9,663 bases of DNA. Origin: Leptofilum sp050292445 (lineage in GTDB: Bacteria; Chloroflexota; Anaerolineae; Promineifilales; Promineifilaceae). The stretch's first letter is position 1. Every line of letters begins with the position of its first letter. Shown in pieces: positions 1 to 5,414 of the stretch. A model generated the notes under the pieces. It was not told the DNA's origin. It saw nothing but the letters and a program-made list of their open reading frames with translations, and ran no database searches. A program made the position numbers and the translations under genes. The stretch covers positions 1 through 9,663 of the forward strand of contig JBNKLQ010000232.1 in the NCBI GenBank assembly GCA_050292445.1, in the 5' to 3' direction.

Positions 1-43
1 AATCAATGACCGTTATTAATAGCTAATTCGCCAACCAGATTGA

Positions 44-1012
44 TTAACTTTTATCCGCTCCTGCATTTACCAATCGTGGATCCAAGGCATCGCGCAGGCC
101 ATCTCCCAGTAAATTAAACGCTAAAACTGTAAGAGAAATGGCGACACCGGGTACAAAAACCAGGTGGGGTGCACTGAAAAGCTGGTTGCGCTCAGAACCA
201 AGCATGGTACCCCATTCCGGTGTTGGTGGTTGGGCACCTAAACCAAGGAAAGACAAAGCGGCCGTATCCAAAATAGCTGTGCCAATGCCCAACGTCACCA
301 ATACAATAAGAGGCGGAATCGCATTGGGCAGAATACGACCAAATAATATTTGAGCATGGCTGGCGCCTAAAGCACGGGAGGCTTCAACATACTCTGCTTC
401 CCGCACGCTTAATACAGTGGCTCTAACTACACGTGCATAGCCCGGAGTACTAACGACAGCAATAGCTAACATAGCATTTGTTAAACTAGGCCCTAAAACA
501 AACACTAAAGCAATAGCCAATAAGAAAAAAGGAAAGGCTAGAATAACATCCATAAGACGCATAATGACATTATCAATCCATCCACCTGCATAACCAGCAA
601 TAGAACCAAGTGTTACCCCAATGATCACGGCCACAGTTACAACCGTAAAACCGATTCGCAGTGAGATACGGGTGCCAAAAAGCATACGGCTAAAGACATC
701 ACGTACATTGCCATCAATACCCATAATGTGTTGCGGCTGATCGTTAGGACAGCCAAAAAGATGAATACAAGGTGCGTCTCGTTTACGCACATCTTCTACA
801 CCAATAAGCACCTGATTTGGTTCATAAGGCGCAATATAAGGTGCAAAAAGTGCTAATAAAAACAGTAAACATAGAATGCTTAGTCCAACGATTGCAGAAC
901 GCTGGCGAAAAAGTCGTCTAAGTGTTAAACGCCAAAGACTGTTTGCCTTATAATCGCCAATGTCAGCGATATTGTCATCAAATATCTCAGCTACTGTGTT
1001 GGTTGTATTCAT
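44..1012 (-). CDS. ABC transporter permease, DppC/OppC type (peptide/nickel family)
   Basis: Inner-membrane permease subunit of a peptide-type ABC importer. It would pair with the DppB-type subunit encoded just upstream to form the substrate channel. Seen: 322 aa; a cytoplasmic N-terminus with the OppC-N region (SLWRLTLRRLFRQRSAIVG, about 25-43), TM1 at about 41-60, further hydrophobic segments at about 120-140, 155-175, 178-198, 232-256 and 285-303, and the ATPase-coupling EAA loop at 209-230 (E210, A211, G216, ending LPN). The usual motif LGTDxxGRDVxSR in the first outer loop appears as HIMGIDGNVRDVFSRM (95-110). Ahead of it is an insert with two cysteines (C82, C88; CIHLFGC) that the E. 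coli members lack. The start ATG at 1012 has only a weak AAGAA upstream, and the gap to the preceding gene is 47 bp, so co-transcription is likely. The substrate cannot be told from sequence. Confidence 0.93.
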   Translation of the reverse strand: MNTTNTVAEIFDDNIADIGDYKANSLWRLTLRRLFRQRSAIVGLSILCLLFLLALFAPYIAPYEPNQVLIGVEDVRKRDAPCIHLFGCPNDQPQHIMGIDGNVRDVFSRMLFGTRISLRIGFTVVTVAVIIGVTLGSIAGYAGGWIDNVIMRLMDVILAFPFFLLAIALVFVLGPSLTNAMLAIAVVSTPGYARVVRATVLSVREAEYVEASRALGASHAQILFGRILPNAIPPLIVLVTLGIGTAILDTAALSFLGLGAQPPTPEWGTMLGSERNQLFSAPHLVFVPGVAISLTVLAFNLLGDGLRDALDPRLVNAGADKS

Positions 1013-1059
1013 GATTAATTTTTCTTAAAGATAGCGGGAAAAACCCAAAATTATCTATT

Positions 1060-2139
1060 TCAGTTTAGCCTGATTCTTGGATCGAGGAAAGCATATGATA
1101 GATCGACAAGCAGGTTGAAAAGCACATAGACAAAAGCAATCACAACGACCAGACCTTGAACAATTGGAAAATCCCGGGCTGTAATTGCCTGAAACATGCT
1201 TAGACCAACACCAGCTAGCCCAAAAATGGTTTCTGTAAGTACAGCTCCGCCTAAGATTCCACCCAATTGAAGCCCGACAATTGTTACTACAGGTATTAGC
1301 GCATTGCGAAATGCATGTTTAAAAATGATTTGATAACGTGTAAGCCCTTTTGCCCGGGCCGTACGCACATAATCTAAGCCCAATACTTCTAGCATGCTCG
1401 ATCGTGTTATTCGGGCAATGATTGACATAGGAATTGTGCTAAGTGCAACAGCTGGCAAAATCAGATGCTTCAGGGCATCACCAAGAATTACCCAATTGCG
1501 GGTAATGATTGAATTAAAAATATAAAGATTTGCCAGAAATTCATAGACGAGAAACCGGGAGCTTTCACTTTCTACTTGCATATCAAAAAACTCATAAAAT
1601 GGCGTGGCTGACAAACCCGCAGAAATTCGACCGGAAGGGGGGAGTTGGAATGGTGTATCTTTCAAAAATACAGCGAAAATGTAAATCAGCATAAGGCCCA
1701 AAAAAAAGACAGGAACTGATACGCCAATATTCGCGCCAACCATTGTCACAACGTCAATGATAGAATTGCGCTTAACGGCCGAAATAATGCCCGCTGGAAT
1801 ACCTATAAGAACAGCAATTAGCATGGCTGATAATCCCAATTCGATAGTTATAGGCAAGCGTTCAATCAAAATGATTGAAACAGGTCGCCCATAGCGAATT
1901 GAATTGCCTAAATCGCCTTTAAGTAAGTTCTGCAAGTAAATGCCAAACTGAACGTGTATCGGTTGATCCAGACCAAAATCACGGGCAAATTGGTCACAAA
2001 CTTCTTCTGTAGCTTTTTCTCCCAAAATTGCTCTACATGGATCCCCAGGTATTATGCGCGCCAGAATAAACGTAACAGTAATAATGGCCAATAATACTGG
2101 AATAGCCAACAGTATCCGGCGAATGGTATATTGGATCAT
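1060..2139 (-). CDS. ABC transporter permease, DppB/OppB type (peptide/nickel family)
   Basis: Membrane permease subunit, partner of the DppC-type protein. Seen: 359 aa; the classical N-terminus (YTIRRILLAIPVLLAIITVTFIL, TM1 at about 9-30) followed by IPGDP (30-34), LGLDQP (55-60), and GDLGNSIRYGRPV (75-87). Further TM segments lie at about 100-122, 130-158, 225-245, 283-303 and 328-348. The EAA-type loop is 258-283 (YVRTARAKG, then FRNALIP), and the end FLDPRIRLN is typical of the family. Two features are unusual: cysteines C35 and C48 in the first outer loop, and a long stretch between PPSGR (167-171) and HLILPA (225-230) of about 50 residues, clearly longer than in E. coli DppB. An AGGA about 8 nt before the ATG serves as ribosome binding site. 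It lies 118 bp after the binding-protein gene, with a stem-loop between them. Confidence 0.94.
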   Translation of the reverse strand: MIQYTIRRILLAIPVLLAIITVTFILARIIPGDPCRAILGEKATEEVCDQFARDFGLDQPIHVQFGIYLQNLLKGDLGNSIRYGRPVSIILIERLPITIELGLSAMLIAVLIGIPAGIISAVKRNSIIDVVTMVGANIGVSVPVFFLGLMLIYIFAVFLKDTPFQLPPSGRISAGLSATPFYEFFDMQVESESSRFLVYEFLANLYIFNSIITRNWVILGDALKHLILPAVALSTIPMSIIARITRSSMLEVLGLDYVRTARAKGLTRYQIIFKHAFRNALIPVVTIVGLQLGGILGGAVLTETIFGLAGVGLSMFQAITARDFPIVQGLVVVIAFVYVLFNLLVDLSYAFLDPRIRLN

Positions 2140-2160
2140 TAGTCAATTCCTGTAGATGTG

Positions 2161-2208
2161 AAGAATGCGGAATTGTGAAGTTTTTAAGTAAACAATTCCG
2201 CATTCTTA
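2161..2208 (-). other. Intercistronic stem-loop between binding-protein and permease genes
   Basis: A perfect 16-bp inverted repeat (2161-2176 with 2192-2207, beginning AAGAATGCGGAATTGT) encloses a 15-nt loop. In the operon transcript it lies between the binding-protein stop and the DppB-type permease. No U-run follows it on the minus strand, so it does not look like a simple full terminator. Stem-loops in this position in other ABC operons stabilise the upstream message and keep binding protein in excess over permease; that role is inferred here. Confidence 0.6.
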
Positions 2209-2257
2209 TTCTTTATAACAAGGTAATGGCTATTGCCAACCTATTCTGAACTTGTGC

Positions 2258-4069
2258 CTACTCATCAGTGGCAGGTGCGTTCATTAGGCTACCCCATAGG
2301 CTACCGAAGTAATTGAATGCACCCGTGTTACCGGTGTGGTATTCATTGGCGGCATCAATACCTGCTGCCCATGAAGCAATGACATCATTTGCATCGAAAT
2401 GCGAGCCATCATGGAACGTAACGCCTTCACGTAGATGACAGGTCCAAACCGTTGAGTCCTCATTCGCATCACAAGATGTGGCCAATCGTGGTTCGACATT
2501 ACCTGAATCAATTGCATACCCCAGCAACGGTTCTACAACCTGTTGGCAAGGTGCCAAAGATTCACCGTCTGTTTCATCAGCGCAGTAGAGGCTGATTGGC
2601 TCGGCATTTTGCATATAGACGAAGGTGTCTTTACCTGGATTTGCTTGGGCAAAAAGAGGCGCGCCAAAGGGGCGGAAGTGTGCGTTTTCTACAGTAGCTA
2701 GCGCTGCTGAGGCTGAGGCGCCATTCGCAATCGGTACCATTGGAACCAAGTCACGAATGGCGTTGTTTGCTGCTGCATACAATGGTTCGGCTTGGGCTGG
2801 ATCACCAATTTGTGCTGCTTCTTCTAAAATTTCATAGATTTCGGCGTAGGGTTCGCCAAATTGTGTTTGTGCCCGACCAAAATGGAAGTCTAGGAAGTTG
2901 GTGACATGCGGATAATCAGCACCCCAGCCTAACAAGTAGGGGCCATCCAACTCTTGGGCATAAGCAGCTTCAATGAAGGCACCGGATTCCATGACAACCA
3001 CTTCAGCATCGATTCCTAGATTGTCCAATAATTGGGTCTGGAACTCGACGGCAACCAAACTGGGTTCTGGTAGGTAACCACGGAAAACATCACGATAGTA
3101 GATAGATGTTGTAAAACGAACACCGTTATCGTCGCGAGGGAATCCTGCTTCGTCCAAGAGTGCATTTGCTGCATCAGCATCAAAATCATACCAAGTGTCA
3201 CCTGCGCAGCCATTTTCAATTGAGCAGGGTGTGAAATATTCAGCAACTGTGGAACCGTCAGCGTAGAAATTATCTACGATGCGCTGCCGATCGATGCCCA
3301 TTCCTACAGCCCGGCGCACATCAGCATTATCCCAAGGTGCATGGGTGTTGGTAAAAGCCAGGTAAAGGACATTGGGGTTGGTAACTGGGATGAATTGGAG
3401 ATTTGGATCATCTTGTACAATTTGATAATCATCCGGGCTGAGGTTGGTGATTTGATCAACCGTTCCTGATTGCAGTTCTAGCAATCTTGAGGCACCTTCT
3501 GTTGCCCAACGGAAGACCAGGGTTGAGTATGGCGCTGCTTCACCCCAGTAGTCGTCATTACGTTCAAATGTAACACTTTCACCTGCGGCCCATTCAACCA
3601 GTTTCCACGGGCCTGTACCAATGGGCTGCCGCAACAGGTCGCCTGTGCCACCGGTTTCAGCGATCCATTCAGCGGGTTGAATGCCAAATGGGGTAAAGGC
3701 GGCTTTCGCGGGGAATGCCGGGTCAGGGCTACACATGGTGAAGACGACCGTGTATTCGTCAACAGCATCGATGGAGCTGATTTGACCACCGTAGTCGCAG
3801 TTTTCTGCGGCTACAGACGTTGGCTCGAATTCCATCATCTCTTCTTCAGCCATGTCTTCTTCAGCCATGTCTTCTTCGGCCATGTCTTCTTCGGCCATGT
3901 CTTCTTCAGCCATGTCTTCTTCAGCCATATCTTCTTCGGTAGTGGCAGCCGTATCATCGGCGACCGGTTCCTCGTCTGTGGTTTCGCCACCGCCGCCACA
4001 GGCGACGATGAACATACTGAGGGCGAGGAAAAGGACAATTAAAATGGTCCATTTACGGGTGCTTTTCAT
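2258..4069 (-). CDS. Extracytoplasmic solute-binding lipoprotein, SBP_bac_5 family, apparently circularly permuted
   Basis: Captures the substrate (peptide or similar) outside the membrane for the two downstream permeases. Seen: 603 aa; signal peptide about 1-23, lipobox IVAC with lipidated C24, a glycine run, then an acidic linker with six perfect EEDMA units (45-74) plus EEEMM. The family domain is present but in swapped order. It starts in mid-fold at SSIDAVDEYTVVF (98-110), continues through GTGPWKLVEW (151-160), ERNDDYWG (169-176), DVRRAVGMGIDR (250-261) and LLGWGADYPH (379-388), and reaches the usual family end near 470. The usual N-terminal part follows: AEPISL (489-494), VVEPLLGY (511-518), VWTCHLREGVTFHDG (541-555), ANDVIASW (560-567) and HTGNTGAFNYF (578-588). 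Eight cysteines lie in the mature domain (91, 113, 282, 288, 496, 508, 533, 544), spaced as four pairs. The start has a strong AGGAGG 5 nt upstream. The family call is firm; the permutation is inferred from the family's normal motif order, and the ligand is unknown. Confidence 0.93.
   Translation of the reverse strand: MKSTRKWTILIVLFLALSMFIVACGGGGETTDEEPVADDTAATTEEDMAEEDMAEEDMAEEDMAEEDMAEEDMAEEEMMEFEPTSVAAENCDYGGQISSIDAVDEYTVVFTMCSPDPAFPAKAAFTPFGIQPAEWIAETGGTGDLLRQPIGTGPWKLVEWAAGESVTFERNDDYWGEAAPYSTLVFRWATEGASRLLELQSGTVDQITNLSPDDYQIVQDDPNLQFIPVTNPNVLYLAFTNTHAPWDNADVRRAVGMGIDRQRIVDNFYADGSTVAEYFTPCSIENGCAGDTWYDFDADAANALLDEAGFPRDDNGVRFTTSIYYRDVFRGYLPEPSLVAVEFQTQLLDNLGIDAEVVVMESGAFIEAAYAQELDGPYLLGWGADYPHVTNFLDFHFGRAQTQFGEPYAEIYEILEEAAQIGDPAQAEPLYAAANNAIRDLVPMVPIANGASASAALATVENAHFRPFGAPLFAQANPGKDTFVYMQNAEPISLYCADETDGESLAPCQQVVEPLLGYAIDSGNVEPRLATSCDANEDSTVWTCHLREGVTFHDGSHFDANDVIASWAAGIDAANEYHTGNTGAFNYFGSLWGSLMNAPATDE
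3833..3937 (-). repeat. 15-bp tandem repeat encoding the (EEDMA)n linker
   Basis: Six in-frame 15-bp units (plus-strand form GCCATGTCTTCTTCR, 3848-3937) encode six identical EEDMA pentapeptides, followed by one degenerate unit EEEMM (3833-3847). Units differ only at a few third positions and are therefore nearly identical in DNA. This suggests recent expansion by slippage, and the copy number may vary between strains. The peptide is a flexible acidic spacer between the lipid anchor and the binding domain. Confidence 0.92.
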
Positions 4070-4074
4070 TTTCT

Positions 4075-4080
4075 CCTCCT
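4075..4080 (-). promoter_or_regulatory. Strong ribosome binding site of the solute-binding protein gene
   Basis: On the minus strand, AGGAGG lies 5 nt before the ATG at 4069. It is the strongest Shine-Dalgarno sequence in the window and fixes the start that gives a complete lipoprotein signal peptide. Confidence 0.85.
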
Positions 4081-4148
4081 TAATTGAGAATTTGAAATAA
4101 GGTTGTTGCGATGTTTGCCAGAATGCGAGGTATTTCGTGAGGGACTCA

Positions 4149-4177
4149 ATGGTAGCATGGCTTTATGTTGTTGACAA
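4149..4177 (-). promoter_or_regulatory. Putative sigma-70-type promoter of the ABC operon
   Basis: Reading the minus strand, TTGTCA (4172-4177, 5/6 to the -35 consensus) and TACCAT (4149-4154, 4/6 to the -10 consensus) are separated by exactly 17 bp. Transcription would start near 4142, giving a leader of about 70 nt to the ATG at 4069. Assigned by eye only. Confidence 0.45.
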
Positions 4178-4182
4178 ACAAC
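4167..4182. promoter_or_regulatory. Candidate operator palindrome over the -35 box
   Basis: GTTGTT-GACA-AACAAC is an inverted repeat with 6-bp arms and a 4-bp centre. It covers the whole proposed -35 hexamer of the ABC operon, a usual place for a repressor to bind. No regulator gene is adjacent, so the binding protein is unknown. Confidence 0.35.
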
Positions 4183-4276
4183 TTTAATAAAAGGATATTT
4201 TAGTGACACTTTAGGGACAACTGTAGCATATATTACGCTTTTTTTGTTTTTTTATCTGGTGGAGGGATGGATTTAT

Positions 4277-4284
4277 ACGGCCGT
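4277..4284. repeat. ACGGCCGT palindrome (one of nine exact copies)
   Basis: Noncoding copy just after the phosphotransferase stop. The nine exact copies in the window start at 4277, 4960, 5162, 5958, 6888, 8163, 8818, 9117 and 9267. One-mismatch relatives start at 258, 7273, 8389 and 9213. At random, 9.7 kb should hold about 0.15-0.2 copies, so the octamer is strongly over-represented. Confidence 0.85.
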
Positions 4285-4289
4285 TAAAC

Positions 4290-5123
4290 CTAACAAATAC
4301 CGCCAACAAAACTGTTTAGCCGTGCCCGATGTTTTTGAGCGTATCGCTCAAACTTATTGCCCTCAAACCATTTAATCCAGGTATTTGCTGCGTACTTTAT
4401 CGCTTCAGGTAATAAACCCTTTTCAGCTTTGCACAAAGTTCTATGGGATTGATAACCTCGAATTGTTGCTCGGATCAAATCATCATCTAAAACGTAATCA
4501 TCTGTGGCTGTGCAGATCGCCATTATTGTGACGGCCAAATCAACCAAGAATAGATTCTCGGCTGCTTCTTCAAAATCTAAAATGGCCATAATTTTTTCTT
4601 GATCAGAGCTTACCAAGGCATTGCCTAAATGAAAGTCACCGTGAATGATTCCCCTGGGTAGATCGTGAGAAAAGATAACGGAATAAACACCAGAAATCTC
4701 GGGATTCATTAAGCTGTTGGCATTTGGATGAGGTAATTTTGTAACAGCTGTGTGAAAAACAGACAGCTTTTGGCCAAACTCAAACGCTAGTTTCATATTC
4801 ATTTTAGTTGGAACGATTCCATCGATTTTTCTAGAAATGACTGCTTGCAGACCCTGGTTATTGTAGATGTGAGTGCCACTCGCGCTGCGTAAATAGTTTG
4901 GGGATGTGATGTTTAAACTTAAAAGCTGTTGCTGGATAGCAATGTCATTTTCAATATTTACGGCCGTTTGACCCACCAAAAATTTAACGACAAATACATC
5001 CTCCACCGTTTCGACGAAGTAGTTATGATTGGATATGCCTTGTTTGATAGGAGAAATTATTGTTGGCTGACTAAGGTCAAAAAAGGACAATATTTGCGGG
5101 ATTATCTTTGTTTCTTGGTCCAT
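4290..5123 (-). CDS. Phosphotransferase of the APH/choline-kinase fold
   Basis: Predicted cytoplasmic ATP-dependent small-molecule kinase. Seen: 277 aa; N-lobe with GISNHNYFVET (29-39) and a candidate ATP-binding lysine in FVVKFL (K47), a hinge region around VISRKIDGIVP (95-105), the catalytic loop HGDFHLGN (161-168; D163 and N168), and the metal-binding ILDFEEA (181-187; D183). An all-helical C-terminal part follows. These are the standard motifs of the APH family (PF01636), which includes aminoglycoside, choline, homoserine (type II) and methylthioribose kinases. The motif spelling does not point clearly to one substrate, and with no neighbouring pathway genes I leave the substrate open. 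No Shine-Dalgarno sequence is visible before the ATG, and the next in-frame Met is at 107, inside the domain, so this start is the only sensible one. Composition is AT-rich like the ABC operon. It ends about 110 bp before the operon promoter on the same strand. Confidence 0.82.
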   Translation of the reverse strand: MDQETKIIPQILSFFDLSQPTIISPIKQGISNHNYFVETVEDVFVVKFLVGQTAVNIENDIAIQQQLLSLNITSPNYLRSASGTHIYNNQGLQAVISRKIDGIVPTKMNMKLAFEFGQKLSVFHTAVTKLPHPNANSLMNPEISGVYSVIFSHDLPRGIIHGDFHLGNALVSSDQEKIMAILDFEEAAENLFLVDLAVTIMAICTATDDYVLDDDLIRATIRGYQSHRTLCKAEKGLLPEAIKYAANTWIKWFEGNKFERYAQKHRARLNSFVGGIC

Positions 5124-5169
5124 TTTTATGCTGACTGGTGTTCGTGGATTCGGTTTGCATCACGGCCGT

Positions 5170-5198
5170 ATTTTAACAACCATTAATCATTATCACCA
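5170..5198 (-). promoter_or_regulatory. Weak candidate promoter of the phosphotransferase gene
   Basis: On the minus strand, TAAAAT (5170-5175, 5/6 to the -10 consensus) lies 17 bp after TGGTGA (5193-5198, only 3/6 to the -35 consensus). The start point would fall inside an ACGGCCGT palindrome (5162-5169), leaving a leader of about 40 nt. Confidence 0.25.
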
Positions 5199-5236
5199 CG
5201 CTAGCGTAATCGTCTACTCGATTTTCTGCTGGAATC

Positions 5237-5258
5237 GCGGAGGCGTAAACGCCCCCGC
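5237..5258. repeat. Small palindrome, hairpin 1 of 3
   Basis: GCGGAGGCG-TAAA-CGCCCCCGC can form a 9-bp stem with one mismatch and a 4-nt loop. It is GC-rich inside an AT-rich intergenic stretch, and is the first of three consecutive hairpins before polX. Confidence 0.6.
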
Positions 5259-5268
5259 TATATTTGTA

Positions 5269-5283
5269 AGGCCCTGCGGGCCT
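5269..5283. repeat. Small palindrome, hairpin 2 of 3
   Basis: AGGCCC-TGC-GGGCCT is a perfect 6-bp stem with a 3-nt loop, 10 bp after the first hairpin. No T-run follows, so a terminator role is not supported. Confidence 0.6.
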
Positions 5284-5317
5284 GATATTCAGCCTGGCAA
5301 GGGCTTTCAATTTTGTA

Positions 5318-5340
5318 GCCGGAGGGCTTCAGCCTCCGGC
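5318..5340. repeat. Small palindrome, hairpin 3 of 3
   Basis: GCCGGAGG and CCTCCGGC form a perfect 8-bp stem around a 7-nt loop (GCTTCAG). The shape resembles dispersed intergenic palindromic repeats of other genomes. Whether it recurs elsewhere in this genome cannot be seen from one window. Confidence 0.6.
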
Positions 5341-5380
5341 AGGCATGAATACGCGATGTACTCAGCTAGCACCCAACATT

Positions 5381-5407
5381 TTGTAACCATCTCACTGCTG
5401 CTATAAT
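5381..5407 (+). promoter_or_regulatory. polX promoter, probably giving a leaderless mRNA
   Basis: A perfect TATAAT (5402-5407) ends 7 nt before the polX ATG (5415-5417). A start point 6-8 nt after the -10 box would fall on or next to the A of the ATG. No Shine-Dalgarno sequence precedes the gene. The -35 is poor: TTGTAA at 5381-5386 with a short 15-bp spacer. Confidence 0.5.
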
Positions 5408-5414
5408 CGCACAC

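Noticed and set aside
2161..2207. Stem-loop considered as a rho-independent terminator
   Set aside because: The sequence following on the transcribed minus strand is CACATCTACAGG, with no U-run, and the permease genes downstream need the same transcript.
3848..3937. Regular repeats considered as a CRISPR array
   Set aside because: 15-bp units are contiguous without spacers and in frame within a coding sequence.
3677..4042. Plus-strand ORF of 121 codons with a repeated FFSHV pattern over the lipoprotein linker
   Set aside because: It is the antisense reading of the 15-bp tandem repeat. The minus-strand frame has a signal peptide, lipobox and strong ribosome site.
4234..4254. T-run CTTTTTTTGTTTTTTTA considered as a terminator
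   Set aside because: The T-run is on the plus strand, where no gene is being transcribed, and no GC-rich stem precedes it. On the minus strand it is an A-run upstream of the operon promoter.
5128..5406. Plus-strand 92-codon ORF across the hairpin cluster
   Set aside because: No ribosome site and no recognisable protein features; it overlaps three palindromes and the polX promoter.
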